Both the position numbers and the translations under genes were made by a program. DNA of 64,000 bases from Lysobacter spongiicola DSM 21749. Lineage in GTDB: Bacteria; Pseudomonadota; Gammaproteobacteria; Xanthomonadales; Xanthomonadaceae. The DNA is taken from contig NZ_FUXP01000002.1 in NCBI RefSeq assembly GCF_900167055.1, positions 186,001 through 250,000 of the forward strand. The letters run 5' to 3'. Numbering within the stretch: the first letter of the stretch is position 1; each line of letters begins with the position of its first letter. The notes under the pieces were generated by a model. It ran no database searches and was not told the origin of the DNA. It saw only the letters and a list, made by a program, of their open reading frames with translations. Positions 17,816-26,740 of this stretch are shown here, one piece after another.

Positions 17816-18681
17816 GCGACACCTTCGATCCACCGCTGCAGGCCGTTGTCGACGATGTGGCGCAGGCGCTGGCCGAGGACATCGGCATCGGGGACGCCAC
17901 CGCCGCATTGCTCCCGGACGAGGCAGACGACGCCTACCTGCTGTGCAAGGAAGACGCGGTGGTCTGCGGACGGCCGTGGTTTGACGCCTGTCACCGCGCG
18001 CTCGACCCCGAGGTCGCGATTGAATGGCATGTCCGGGAAGGCCAGCGCGTCACTGCCGGCACGGTGCTGGCCACCCTCCACGGTCGCTCCCGCGCGCTGG
18101 TGAGCGCCGAGCGCGCCTCTCTCAACTTCATGCAGACCCTGTCGGCCACCGCCACTTCGACGGCGGCGCACGTGGACGCCGTGCAGGGGACGCGGGCGCG
18201 CATCCTGGACACGCGCAAGACCATCCCGGGCCTGCGCCAGGCACAGAAGTACGCGGTGCGGGTGGGCGGAGGCAGCAACCACCGCATGGGCCTCTACGAC
18301 GCGGTCATGCTGAAGGAGAACCACATTCGCGCGGCGGGTTCATTGACCGCGGCGGCGGAGGCGGCCAGGGCCATGCACCCGGCGCTGCCCCTGATCGTCG
18401 AGGTGGAGTCGCTGGAGCAGTTGCGCGAGGCACTGGATGTCGGGTGCGACCGGATCCTCGTGGACGACTTCCCGGCGGCGATGCGGCGGCAGGCGGTGGC
18501 CATCACGGCCGCGCATGCCCGTCCGGTTCCGCTCGAAGTATCCGGTGGCGTGGATCTGACCGGCTTGCGGGCGATCGCGGAGGACGGGGTGGACTGCATC
18601 TCGATCGGGGCGCTGACCAAGCACGTGCGCGCGATCGACATGTCGCTCAAGCTCGGACCGGCACCGGTGGGGCCCGGCTGA
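17812..18681 (+). CDS. nadC: quinolinate phosphoribosyltransferase (nicotinate-nucleotide pyrophosphorylase)
   Basis: Joins quinolinate and PRPP to nicotinate mononucleotide with loss of CO2, a step of de novo NAD synthesis. The 289-residue protein has the motifs ERASLNFMQTLSATAT, DTRKT (133-137), GGGSNHRMGLYDA (152-164) and LKENH. The C-terminal barrel strands EVSGGV and DCISIGALTKH are present. The GTG start at 17812 overlaps the stop of the Trm112-like gene. It ends two bases from the convergent FHA gene, with no terminator visible between them. Confidence 0.95.
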   Translation: MSDTFDPPLQAVVDDVAQALAEDIGIGDATAALLPDEADDAYLLCKEDAVVCGRPWFDACHRALDPEVAIEWHVREGQRVTAGTVLATLHGRSRALVSAERASLNFMQTLSATATSTAAHVDAVQGTRARILDTRKTIPGLRQAQKYAVRVGGGSNHRMGLYDAVMLKENHIRAAGSLTAAAEAARAMHPALPLIVEVESLEQLREALDVGCDRILVDDFPAAMRRQAVAITAAHARPVPLEVSGGVDLTGLRAIAEDGVDCISIGALTKHVRAIDMSLKLGPAPVGPG

Positions 18682-18683
18682 AG

Positions 18684-19460
18684 TCAGGCAGACAGCCACC
18701 ACGCCAGTGCGGACACCGCCGTTGCTGCACCCACCCACGCGACGGCAGGCAGCCGCCGCCACCCCCGACGCGGCGGGGGAGCCTCTTCCCGCTTCGGGCC
18801 GGCGGGGCCCGACAAGCGGAACCTGAGGGTGTCGAAGGACACTTCGTCGCCATCGCGCAGCTCCGCGCGCAGCACGCGTGAACCATTGACGTAGCTGCCG
18901 TTGGTCGAGCCCAGATCCTCCAGTTGCACACCCTCGGAGGTCGGGACCAGCCGCGCGTGCTTCCGCGACAGCCCCTCTTCATCCATCCGCAACCCACACT
19001 CCTCCGATCTCCCCACCACTACGGGGCCCAGCAGCGGGAAAGTACGCCCGGCGACGCTGCCGTCGACCCCACGCAACATGAAGCGTGGCAGCACCGCCCG
19101 GACCGCCGTGGCACCGGGGTCGTCATTGGCAGCGCTCCTCGTGCAGTCGTCGAGCACCGTCCGCCGCGCCGCAGCGTTGGCATCCAGCTCGACCAGCTTC
19201 GCCCGTACCTCGTGGAATGCAACGGTGTCACCCGGCCGCAAGGCCATCACGCCCTCCACCCGACGACCGTTGACGCTGACTTCGGTCCCTGCGCTCGCGG
19301 ACAGCATCACACCCTGCCCCGTCACATGGAGCTGGCAGTGCTCGGGGCGCACGCCCGGTTGGTCAAGCACGATGCTGGCGCCAGGACCGGAGCCGATGCG
19401 ATTGACGCCGGCACCCAGCAGGACCTGCGGATGCTCGCCATCGGGAAATACCAGTTTCAT
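18684..19460 (-). CDS. tail-anchored protein with two FHA domains
   Basis: A 258-residue protein with two forkhead-associated domains, which read phosphothreonine. FHA1 (about 1-95: NRIGSGPGASIVL, VNGRRVEG) lacks some phosphopeptide contacts (RPEHCQL). FHA2 (about 125-218) is canonical: VVGRSEECGL, LSRKHARL, DLGSTNGSYVNG. A basic, proline-rich linker leads to one hydrophobic helix at 238-256 with only two residues after it, so the protein should be C-terminally anchored with the FHA domains in the cytoplasm. No Ser/Thr kinase gene is adjacent. The gene is divergent from the DUF3301 gene. Confidence 0.85.
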   Translation of the reverse strand: MKLVFPDGEHPQVLLGAGVNRIGSGPGASIVLDQPGVRPEHCQLHVTGQGVMLSASAGTEVSVNGRRVEGVMALRPGDTVAFHEVRAKLVELDANAAARRTVLDDCTRSAANDDPGATAVRAVLPRFMLRGVDGSVAGRTFPLLGPVVVGRSEECGLRMDEEGLSRKHARLVPTSEGVQLEDLGSTNGSYVNGSRVLRAELRDGDEVSFDTLRFRLSGPAGPKREEAPPPRRGWRRLPAVAWVGAATAVSALAWWLSA

Positions 19461-19519
19461 GAGTGCTTCCCCCTGAAAGCAGCCTGGCCATTGCGCGGGA
19501 AGACCCGTGCCTCCACATT

Positions 19520-19846
19520 ATGCCGATGCCGACCCTCTTGATCGTGATGATTGTCGCAGCCGCCGGGTTCGCCTTCTGGAGCGCGGGACGGGCTGCCGCC
19601 GAGCGCGCCGAAGCGCTGGGACGCGAGGCGTGCCGCAGCGCCGGCGTGCAGTGGCTGGACCAGACCGTACATGCCATCGGGCTGCGGCCGGTCCGGCTGG
19701 AGAACGGCTGGCTAGGCTGGGAGCGCACGTTCCGGTTCGACTACTCCCGTGACGGCGAAGACCGCCACGCGGGTCGGCTGGTGCTGCGGGGGGACCGGCT
19801 GTTGTCGCTGACGGGCCCGCTGGCCACCGTCGACCGGCTCAAGTAA
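19520..19846 (+). CDS. DUF3301 family small membrane-anchored protein
   Basis: A 108-residue protein: one N-terminal hydrophobic helix (TLLIVMIVAAAGFAFW), then a soluble domain with CRSAGVQWLDQTVHAIGLRP and WERTFRFDYSRDGEDRHAGR, the pattern of DUF3301. Function is unknown. The ATG at 19520 fits the family N-terminus; the upstream in-frame start would add an unlikely polar segment. It lies between the FHA gene (divergent) and sspB (convergent). Confidence 0.75.
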   Translation: MPMPTLLIVMIVAAAGFAFWSAGRAAAERAEALGREACRSAGVQWLDQTVHAIGLRPVRLENGWLGWERTFRFDYSRDGEDRHAGRLVLRGDRLLSLTGPLATVDRLK

Positions 19847-19861
19847 GGCGAGGCCGCCGAA

Positions 19862-20362
19862 CTACTTGACGATGCGGAGATGCCCGCCGCGCCGGGGAGC
19901 CGGGTCATCCGGACCGTCGTCGTCGCCATCCGCATCGGTACCCGTGCCGTCGCCGTCGGAATCGGGTACCGCGCTCAGGTTCGGGCGATCGTCCTGGACG
20001 GCAGTGCCGTCGCGCTGCGCGCCTTCGTCGGGAATATCGTCGGGCAGTGCCATGCCCTGCCCGGTCTCCCTGGCGTAGATCGCCAGAACAGCGCCCACCG
20101 GAACATTCACCGACTGGCTGACCCCCCCGAACCGGGCGCTGAAGCTGATCATCTCGTTGGTCATCTCAAGCCCCGACACGGCCCGCTGCGCGACATTGAG
20201 AACGATCCTGCCCTCTTTCACCGCCTGCTGTGGAACCTGCACCCCCGGACGGGAGGCATCGACCAGCAGGTGGGGGGTCATGCCGTTGTCGGCGATCCAT
20301 TCGTACAGCGCCCGCAACAGGTACGGGCGATGACTGGTCATCGGGCTTTCGTCTTCCATCAT
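19862..20362 (-). CDS. sspB: ClpXP specificity adaptor SspB
   Basis: Delivers ssrA-tagged and other substrates to ClpXP. The N-terminal substrate-binding domain opens RPYLLRALYEWIADNGMTPH and runs to about residue 115. It is followed by a long acidic, Gly/Asp-rich linker and the conserved C-terminal ClpX-docking peptide RGGHLRIVK. The protein is 166 aa. The start could be 20362 or the third ATG (20341); E. coli SspB has about ten residues before RPYLLR, which favours the former. It lies 35 bases after sspA, as in other gammaproteobacteria. Confidence 0.94.
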   Translation of the reverse strand: MMEDESPMTSHRPYLLRALYEWIADNGMTPHLLVDASRPGVQVPQQAVKEGRIVLNVAQRAVSGLEMTNEMISFSARFGGVSQSVNVPVGAVLAIYARETGQGMALPDDIPDEGAQRDGTAVQDDRPNLSAVPDSDGDGTGTDADGDDDGPDDPAPRRGGHLRIVK

Positions 20363-20397
20363 GCCTTCAGTCTAGACCAACGCTCCACGCGCCCCGG

Positions 20398-21033
20398 TCA
20401 GGCCGGGATATCGCGCAGCCGGCGCTCCTGCTCGGTGAGGCTCCGGGTGAAGCCGGGGTTGCGGAAGATGCGGTTGCCATAGTCCTCGATGGACTTCCCG
20501 TCCTTGGGCAACGGCACCCCGAGGGCCGGCAGACGCCAGATGATCGGCGCCATCGCGCAGTCGGCGAGGCTCATCTCGGAGTTGAGGAAGAACTTGTACG
20601 CCTTGAACAGCGGGACCGAAGCCGTCAGCAGCTCCTTCAGACGCTTGCGCCCCGCCTCCGCTTGGCTCTTGTTGCCGAGCTGGATGGCCTGGACCTGCGG
20701 GACCCAGTCATGCTCCAGCCTGAGCATCGCAAGCCTGAGGCGCGCGCGCGACAGCGGATCCACCGGCATCAGCGGGGGGTGCGGGTAGCGTTCGTCAAGA
20801 TATTCGCTGACCACGCTGGCCGCATACAGGACGAGGTCACGCTCGACCAGCGTCGGCACCGAGTGGTACGGATTGAGATCGACCAGGTCCTCGGGCGGGT
20901 TCTGCGGGTCGACCGGGATGAGGTCGTAGGTGACGCCCTTGGCCGCCAGCACCAGCCGGACCCTGTGGCACAGCACGCAGTCGGTGGAAGAAAACAGTGT
21001 CAGGGCATTACGCATACGTGGACTCGCCGCCAT
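20398..21033 (-). CDS. sspA: stringent starvation protein A
   Basis: Glutathione-transferase-like protein (211 aa) that binds RNA polymerase and modulates stationary-phase and stress transcription. The N-terminal thioredoxin fold reads FSSTDCVLCHRVRLVLAAKG, then NPYHSVPTLVERDLVLYAA and the SspA motif YPHPPLMPVDP. An all-helical C-domain follows. The ATG at 21033 has a strong GGGAGAGG six bases upstream, so the longer open frame is not used. It is first of the sspAB pair. Confidence 0.94.
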   Translation of the reverse strand: MAASPRMRNALTLFSSTDCVLCHRVRLVLAAKGVTYDLIPVDPQNPPEDLVDLNPYHSVPTLVERDLVLYAASVVSEYLDERYPHPPLMPVDPLSRARLRLAMLRLEHDWVPQVQAIQLGNKSQAEAGRKRLKELLTASVPLFKAYKFFLNSEMSLADCAMAPIIWRLPALGVPLPKDGKSIEDYGNRIFRNPGFTRSLTEQERRLRDIPA

Positions 21034-21198
21034 GGTCGACCTCTCCCTGCGCCCGGAACCGCCGGTCGCAAAACGCCGTCCACCCAACGCAGACGGTCGT
21101 CACGGCCTCGAGCAGCGCCTCGCCGGGCGACGTTGCCGGCACCCTTGCGCAGACCCGGCCCACACCAGGGCCGGGCGTTGGCGGTCGAAACCGCCAGG

Positions 21199-21969
21199 CT
21201 ACTTCACGTCGCGCCAATACTCGCTCTTCAACAGCCAGGCGAGGAAAGTGAACGCCGCAAGGAACAGGATGACCCACACGCCGATGCTCTGGCGTTTGAG
21301 GGCGGCCGGTTCACCGGCGTACTCGAGGAAAGCTGTGATGTCCCTGACCGACTGGTCGAAAACCTGCGGCTCCACATTGCCCGGATCGGTCACACGGAGT
21401 CCGACCACCGGGCGCTCCGCCGTGTCCGGATCGGGTGCGCCGAACTCGGCGTGCTGGAGCCCCTGCATCTCCCACAACGGGTTGGGCATGGAAACGTTCG
21501 GGAACAGCTGGTTGTTCCAGCCGAGCGGACGGGACTCGTCCAGGTAGAAGGACTTGAGATACGTGTAGATCCAGTCGCTGCCACGCACCCGGGAGATCAG
21601 CGACAGGTCCGGCGGCATCTTGCCGAACCACGCATCACCGTCTTCCTCACGCATAGATACGTGGATCTGTTCGCCGAACTTCGCCCCGGTGAAGTTGAGG
21701 TTGTCCATCACCTCTTCCTCGGTCAGGCCGAGATCCTCGGCCATCCGGGAGTAGCGAAGGTACTTCAGCGAGTGGCACCCGGCGCAGTAGTTCATGTACA
21801 GCTTGGCGCCGCGCTGCAGCGAAGCCTGGTCGGTCAGGTCGACGCCTGCCTGCTGCAGGTCGCCACCGGAGGCGGCCAGGGCGGAGGCCGAAACCAGCAG
21901 GCCGGCGGCGAAAGTGGCGAGCCTGGACAGCACGCGGCTGCGCGCGCGGAGGAGCTTGGACTTAGTCAT
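21199..21969 (-). CDS. petC: cytochrome c1 of the bc1 complex
   Basis: Membrane-anchored c-type cytochrome that passes electrons from the Rieske centre to soluble cytochrome c. The signal peptide covers about 1-33. The haem site is CAGCH (62-66), followed by SLKYLRYSR. A single C-terminal helix (VWVILFLAAFTFLAWLLK) anchors it, ending in WRDVK. The protein is 256 aa. Its start overlaps the petB stop by eight bases. It is last of petABC. Confidence 0.95.
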   Translation of the reverse strand: MTKSKLLRARSRVLSRLATFAAGLLVSASALAASGGDLQQAGVDLTDQASLQRGAKLYMNYCAGCHSLKYLRYSRMAEDLGLTEEEVMDNLNFTGAKFGEQIHVSMREEDGDAWFGKMPPDLSLISRVRGSDWIYTYLKSFYLDESRPLGWNNQLFPNVSMPNPLWEMQGLQHAEFGAPDPDTAERPVVGLRVTDPGNVEPQVFDQSVRDITAFLEYAGEPAALKRQSIGVWVILFLAAFTFLAWLLKSEYWRDVK

Positions 21970-23221
21970 GCATCGTCACCCGTTCCGGCACCGGCTTGGT
22001 CTTGTCGATCTTGGTCCACAGCGGCATCGTGATGAAGAAGGCGAAATAGAAGAAGGTCAGGAAGCGGCCGATGATCGTTTCCACCGGGTCCGTACCCGGG
22101 CCGGCACCGATCTTGCCCAGCCACACGAAGCAGACCACCAGCACGGCCAGCATGGCCTTGGTGATCCAGCCGCGGTAGCGGACCGAATGCACCTTGCTGC
22201 GATCCAGCCACGGCACCGCGAACAGGATCGCGATCGCACCGAACATCACCAGCACGCCACCAAGCTTGTCGGGGATCACGCGCAACATCGCGTAATAAGG
22301 CGTGTAGTACCAGACCGGCTTGATGTGCTCCGGCGTCACCAGGCGGTTGGCCTCGGTGAAGTTGTCGTGTTCCAGGAACCACCCGCCCAGCGCCGGCGCG
22401 AAGAAGATGATGAACGCGGCCAGCAGCAGGAAGAAGCCGACATACACCATGTCCTTCACGGTGTAGTACGGATGGAACGGGATGCCGTCGGCCGGGCCCG
22501 TCGGCGACCAGCGGTTGCCCTTCGGACCCTTCTTGATCTCCACGCCCTGCGGATTGTTGGAACCCACTTCGTGCAGAGCGCCCAGGTGCAGGACCACGAG
22601 CAGCAGCAGCACCAGCGGCATGGCGATCACGTGCAGCGCAAAGAAGCGGTTGAGCGTCGCGTCCCCGGGCAGGTAGTCACCCATGATCCACTCGGTCAAC
22701 CCGTTGCCGATCACCGGGATCGCGCCGAACAGCGAAATGATCACCTTGGCGCCCCAGAACGACATCTGGCCCCAGGGCAGCACGTAGCCCATGAAGGCCT
22801 CGGCCATCAACACCAGGTAGATCAGCATGCCGAGGATCCACACCAGCTCGCGCGGCTTGCGGTAGGAGCCGTACATGATCCCGCGGAACATGTGGATGTA
22901 GACCACCACGAAGAACAGCGAAGCGCCGGTGGAGTGCATGTAGCGGATGAGCCAACCCCACTCCACGTCGCGCATGATGTACTCGACCGAGGCGAAGGCT
23001 TCCGCGGCGCTCGGCTTGTAGTGCATCGTGAGGAAGATGCCGGTCAGGATCTGGTTGACCAGGGCCACCAACGAAAGGACGCCGAAGATGTACCAGATGT
23101 TGAAGTTCTTCGGCGCGTAGTACTCGGACATGTGCTTGCGGTACATCGGCGCCAGCGCCGGTGCCCGCTCGTTGACCCAGTCCATCGCGCCCGTCGTGGC
23201 GCGTGTGAAGATGTTCGCCAT
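21962..23221 (-). CDS. petB: cytochrome b of the bc1 complex
   Basis: Core subunit (419 aa, about eight to nine helices) that oxidises ubiquinol at Qo and reduces quinone at Qi. Haem-ligand histidines are visible in RYMHSTGASLFFVVVYIHMFR and FFALHVIAMPLVLLLLVVLH. The Qo-site tetrapeptide is PVWY (302-305) rather than PEWY; I recall this as usual in beta/gammaproteobacteria. It starts three bases after petA and overlaps petC by eight. Confidence 0.96.
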   Translation of the reverse strand: MANIFTRATTGAMDWVNERAPALAPMYRKHMSEYYAPKNFNIWYIFGVLSLVALVNQILTGIFLTMHYKPSAAEAFASVEYIMRDVEWGWLIRYMHSTGASLFFVVVYIHMFRGIMYGSYRKPRELVWILGMLIYLVLMAEAFMGYVLPWGQMSFWGAKVIISLFGAIPVIGNGLTEWIMGDYLPGDATLNRFFALHVIAMPLVLLLLVVLHLGALHEVGSNNPQGVEIKKGPKGNRWSPTGPADGIPFHPYYTVKDMVYVGFFLLLAAFIIFFAPALGGWFLEHDNFTEANRLVTPEHIKPVWYYTPYYAMLRVIPDKLGGVLVMFGAIAILFAVPWLDRSKVHSVRYRGWITKAMLAVLVVCFVWLGKIGAGPGTDPVETIIGRFLTFFYFAFFITMPLWTKIDKTKPVPERVTMHD

Positions 23222-23224
23222 GGC

Positions 23225-23857
23225 TTAAGCGACTCCCTGCGGATCGACGCCGATCACGATGGTGTTGTCGTCGACGTAGTGGTGCGGAGGCACGACCAGG
23301 TTGGTCGGCGCGGGGACGCCCTCGTAGACGCGGCCGGACATGTCGAACTTGGACTTGTGGCACGGGCAGAAGTAACCACCCTTCCAGTTCGCATCGAACG
23401 GCTCGGGCCGGATCTCGGCCTTCATCTCCGGCGAGCAGCCCAGGTGCGTACACAGCCCCACCAGCACCGACACTTCCGGCTTGATCGAGCGCAGCTCCGG
23501 GTTGCTGCCCAGCACGTAGGCGGGCTGCTGCTCCGGATTCTCGGACATTGGATCGCGCAGCTGGTCGTCCAGCGTCGGCAGAATCTGCAACGCCTGCTGG
23601 GACCTGCGCACGATCCAGATCGGCTGGCCACGCCACTCGTGGACCAGGCGCTGACCTTCTTCCAGGGCGCTGATGTCGACGGTGATCGGCGCGCCGGCCA
23701 GCTTCGCCCGCTCGCTGGGGCTCCACGACTTGATGAACGGCACGGCGACAAAGCCGGCGCCGACCGCGCCGACCACGGCGGTGGTCGCGGTCAGGAATCG
23801 ACGGCGGCCCGTGTTGACGGGCTCGTGGTGAGGATCATTGACCCCTTGGTTGGCCAT
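23225..23857 (-). CDS. petA: Rieske iron-sulfur subunit of the bc1 complex
   Basis: The [2Fe-2S] protein of complex III, 210 aa. A twin-arginine-type N-terminus (GRRRFLTATTAVVGAVGAG) doubles as the membrane anchor. Cluster ligands are in CTHLGC (136-141) and CPCHKSKFD (164-172), with the disulfide Cys 141 and 166. First gene of petABC; the 137 bases upstream to the next gene must hold the promoter, which I could not pick out clearly. Confidence 0.96.
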   Translation of the reverse strand: MANQGVNDPHHEPVNTGRRRFLTATTAVVGAVGAGFVAVPFIKSWSPSERAKLAGAPITVDISALEEGQRLVHEWRGQPIWIVRRSQQALQILPTLDDQLRDPMSENPEQQPAYVLGSNPELRSIKPEVSVLVGLCTHLGCSPEMKAEIRPEPFDANWKGGYFCPCHKSKFDMSGRVYEGVPAPTNLVVPPHHYVDDNTIVIGVDPQGVA

Positions 23858-23994
23858 CCGGCACTCCGCAGAAAAGCTGTAATCGAAGTTTCACCACACA
23901 GACCGGCACGCTGGCGACGGCTGGCGGCTCAAAAGACGGGGAAGTGTAACGGAACGGTGAACGAACCGACAATCCGGATGCCTCCGCTCGTCCG

Positions 23995-24909
23995 CTACTG
24001 GGCGCTGCGATAGCGGTCCGCGAGGATGCCGACGCGCTCCACGTAGCGCTGGGTTTCGCTGAAGGGGGGCACGCCCTTGTACTTGTCGACGTTGCCTTCA
24101 CCGGCGTTGTACCCGGCGGCGGCAAGGGTGAGGTTGCCGTCGAAGCGCTTCAGCAGCCACGCGAGGTACTCCACGCCGCCGTGGATGTTCTGCTTGGCGT
24201 CGAATGCATTGGTGACACCGAACCGCCTCGCCGTTGCCGGCATCAACTGCATCAGGCCCTGCGCCCCGACCCTGGACAGCGCGTTGGGGTTGAAGGCGGA
24301 CTCTGCATGGACGATGGCACGCACTACCGCTTCGTCGACACCGTACTTGGCTGCGGCCGCTGCGATCTCCTCGCGGTAGGCGCTGGTATTGAGGCGCACG
24401 TTGGAGAAGTTGACGCCGGGCTTGGATCCGCAGGCGTAACAGGTCTCCAGGAAGCTGTAGCTGATGGTCCGGATTGGGGTGGCGCTGGCCGAGCGGGCCG
24501 GCCGCGAGCTGGTGTAGTGGCGCACGCCGTCCTTGATGTAGGAGTACACCTGCCCCTGGACCAGGCGGGAACCCGCACTGCCCGGGGCCACCGGCTTGAT
24601 CGGGGCGGCGTTGGTCATGGCCGACCCCGCCGGCGCACTCCCGGAGGTGCTGATGATCGTCGGGGAGCCGGCACTGCTCGGGGCGGACACCACCCCACCC
24701 ACTGCACCTTTGGGCGCGGGAGGCGATGCGGGCGTACTGGCAGGACCAGCCGAATATTGGCTGACCGCGCTGCACTTGGCGCCGGGCACCCGCTTGCTCA
24801 CATAGCTGCGACTGCCGTCGGCACTGTCGCAGCGGTATATGGTGCCGCCCACCGCGGGTGCGGCAGCCAGCAGGCAGGCAAGTCCGAAGATTGCGATACC
24901 CCCCCTCAT
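23995..24909 (-). CDS. secreted lytic transglycosylase (SLT family) with DUF4124-like N-terminus
   Basis: Periplasmic enzyme predicted to cleave peptidoglycan glycan strands with formation of 1,6-anhydro ends. The signal peptide (about 1-22) is followed by a small DUF4124-like part with Cys (IYRCDSADGSRSYVSK) and a Pro/Ser/Ala-rich linker (about 55-110). A second short segment VYSYIKDGVRHYTS follows. The SLT domain (about 175-300) contains the catalytic Glu in IVHAESAFNPNA and the motifs QGLMQLMPATARRFGV and AAGYNAGEGNVDKY. The protein is 304 aa. It is monocistronic and divergent from miaB across 162 bases. Confidence 0.92.
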   Translation of the reverse strand: MRGGIAIFGLACLLAAAPAVGGTIYRCDSADGSRSYVSKRVPGAKCSAVSQYSAGPASTPASPPAPKGAVGGVVSAPSSAGSPTIISTSGSAPAGSAMTNAAPIKPVAPGSAGSRLVQGQVYSYIKDGVRHYTSSRPARSASATPIRTISYSFLETCYACGSKPGVNFSNVRLNTSAYREEIAAAAAKYGVDEAVVRAIVHAESAFNPNALSRVGAQGLMQLMPATARRFGVTNAFDAKQNIHGGVEYLAWLLKRFDGNLTLAAAGYNAGEGNVDKYKGVPPFSETQRYVERVGILADRYRSAQ

Positions 24910-25071
24910 GGGCGCGAGTGTCCCCTATCCGGCTGCGGCTTGCCAAGTCCTGTGTGACGTAACGCGGCACCCCGTCACCATTCCCGCCCCGCCAGCCCAG
25001 CCGCTAGACTGCCGCCTGGAGACACCGCACCCCTCCGGCACGGATTAACCGCCGCCCCACCCGGACCCGAT

Positions 25072-26451
25072 ATGACCGACACCCTCGCACCACCCCCGCC
25101 CACGCGCGCTGGCGCCCGCGGCAAGCTGTTCATCCAGACCCACGGCTGCCAGATGAACGAGTACGATTCGGCGAAGATGGCCGACGTTCTGGCCGCCTCG
25201 GACGGGCTGGAACTGACCACGAACGTCGAAGAAGCCGACGTGATCCTGGTCAACACCTGTTCCATCCGCGAAAAAGCACAGGACAAGGTCTTCAGCCAGC
25301 TTGGCCGCTGGAAATCGCTCAAACAGGGCGGAAAGCCGGTGCTGATCGGCGTAGGTGGCTGCGTGGCGAGCCAGGAAGGCGCTGCCATCGTCAAGCGTGC
25401 GCCCTATGTCGATCTGGTGTTCGGCCCCCAGACCCTGCATCGCCTCCCGGAGCTGATCAGGGAAAGACGCGAGTCGGGCCAGCCGCAGGTCGACATCAGT
25501 TTCCCCGAGATCGAGAAATTCGACCGGCTCCCCGAGCCGCGCGCCGAAGGGCCCAGCGCGTTCGTGTCGATCATGGAGGGCTGCAGCAAGTACTGCAGCT
25601 TCTGCGTGGTGCCGTACACCCGCGGCGAAGAAGTGAGCCGGCCGTTCGAGGACGTGCTGGTGGAGGTGGCCCAACTGGCCGCTCAAGGCGTGCGGGAGAT
25701 CAACCTGCTGGGACAGAACGTCAACGCCTACCGCGGGCCGATCGACGGCGAAAGCGTGGCCGACCTGGGCCTGCTGATCCGGACCATCGCGGAAATCGAA
25801 GGCATCGACCGGATCCGCTTCACCACTTCGCACCCATTGGAGTTCTCGGACTCGCTGGTGGAGGCCTACCGGGACGTGCCGGAGCTGGCGAACTACCTGC
25901 ACCTGCCGGTGCAATCGGGTTCGGACCGGGTCCTGAGTGCGATGAAGCGCGGGTACACGGCGCTGGAATTCAAGCAGAAGATCCGCAAGCTGCGGGCGGT
26001 GCGTCCGGACATCTCGATCAGCTCCGACTTCATCGTCGGCTTTCCCGGTGAAACCGCGACCGACTTCGAGAAGACCATGAAGCTGATCGAGGACGTCGGC
26101 TTCGACCAGTCCTTCTCGTTCATCTATTCGCGCCGCCCCGGGACCCCCGCCGCCGATCTGGAGGACGAGGTCACCAGCGAGGAGAAGCACGCCCGGCTCT
26201 CCCGCCTGCAGACGACCATCAACGAGAACGCGCGGAAGATCAGCGACTCGATGGTCGGCAGCGTGCAGCGGGTGCTGGTGGAAGGTCCGTCGCGCAAGGA
26301 TGCGAACGAGTTGACCGGCAAGACCGAGAACATGCGCTCGGTGAACTTCGCCGGCCACCCGCGGCTGGTCGGGCAGTTCGTGGATGTCGTAATCACCGAA
26401 GCGCTCAGCAACTCGCTGCGTGGTCGCGTAGCGGGCGTGGACTCCGCGTAG
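25072..26451 (+). CDS. miaB: tRNA-2-methylthio-N6-isopentenyladenosine synthase MiaB
   Basis: Radical-SAM methylthiotransferase acting on i6A37 of tRNAs that read UNN codons. The N-terminal auxiliary cluster Cys are C26 (THGCQMNE), C63 (NTCSIREKA) and C97 (GGCVASQEG). The radical-SAM cluster is CSKYCSFC (171-178). A C-terminal TRAM domain (about 385-455) includes [18 protein letters not shown]. The 459-residue length is normal. In many gammaproteobacteria miaB leads ybeZ-ybeY-corC. Here 4.8 kb of other genes separate them. Confidence 0.96.
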   Translation: MTDTLAPPPPTRAGARGKLFIQTHGCQMNEYDSAKMADVLAASDGLELTTNVEEADVILVNTCSIREKAQDKVFSQLGRWKSLKQGGKPVLIGVGGCVASQEGAAIVKRAPYVDLVFGPQTLHRLPELIRERRESGQPQVDISFPEIEKFDRLPEPRAEGPSAFVSIMEGCSKYCSFCVVPYTRGEEVSRPFEDVLVEVAQLAAQGVREINLLGQNVNAYRGPIDGESVADLGLLIRTIAEIEGIDRIRFTTSHPLEFSDSLVEAYRDVPELANYLHLPVQSGSDRVLSAMKRGYTALEFKQKIRKLRAVRPDISISSDFIVGFPGETATDFEKTMKLIEDVGFDQSFSFIYSRRPGTPAADLEDEVTSEEKHARLSRLQTTINENARKISDSMVGSVQRVLVEGPSRKDANELTGKTENMRSVNFAGHPRLVGQFVDVVITEALSNSLRGRVAGVDSA

Positions 26452-26475
26452 CCCTCTCCCGCCCGGAGGTGAGAC

Positions 26476-26682
26476 TTGGCGCCCCCTGACAGCCTGCTAC
26501 GACGCTGCGCCCTGGGCCTGTGGTTCTGCGCGATCTCGGCGCTCGGCCTGCTGAGGTTTTTCGCCTACCTGGCCGATGACACGGGCGCCGGGCCCGGCCA
26601 TGTCGGCTGGACCTGGTTCGGCGGCAGCGTGGTCATGGCGGTGGTGGGCCTGGTGCTGCTGGTGCGCGCGCTCAGGGGCTGA
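26476..26682 (+). CDS. small membrane protein, unknown
   Basis: A 68-residue protein with two hydrophobic helices (about 10-32 and 48-66) joined by a polar loop, DDTGAGPGHVGWTW. The start is TTG at 26476 with GGAGGT five bases upstream, 24 bases after miaB, so it is probably translated from the miaB transcript. No family recognised. The strong ribosome site is the main support. Confidence 0.55.
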   Translation: MAPPDSLLRRCALGLWFCAISALGLLRFFAYLADDTGAGPGHVGWTWFGGSVVMAVVGLVLLVRALRG

Positions 26683-26693
26683 GCCCCATGCAA

Positions 26694-26718
26694 CGACGCC
26701 GGCACTGGGCCGGCGTCG
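26694..26718. terminator. stem-loop between convergent genes
   Basis: CGACGCCGGC (26694-26703) and GCCGGCGTCG (26709-26718) form a perfect ten-base stem with a five-base loop. It lies between the miaB unit and the metzincin gene, which converge here. U-runs are lacking, so it may act with Rho or as an mRNA end-stabiliser. Confidence 0.6.
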
Positions 26719-26740
26719 CATGACACAAGAAGGTGCGAAG

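Noticed and set aside
21794-24013. A 739-codon open frame on the plus strand across petABC
   Set aside because: His/Asp/Arg-rich antisense shadow of three well-identified cytochrome bc1 genes.
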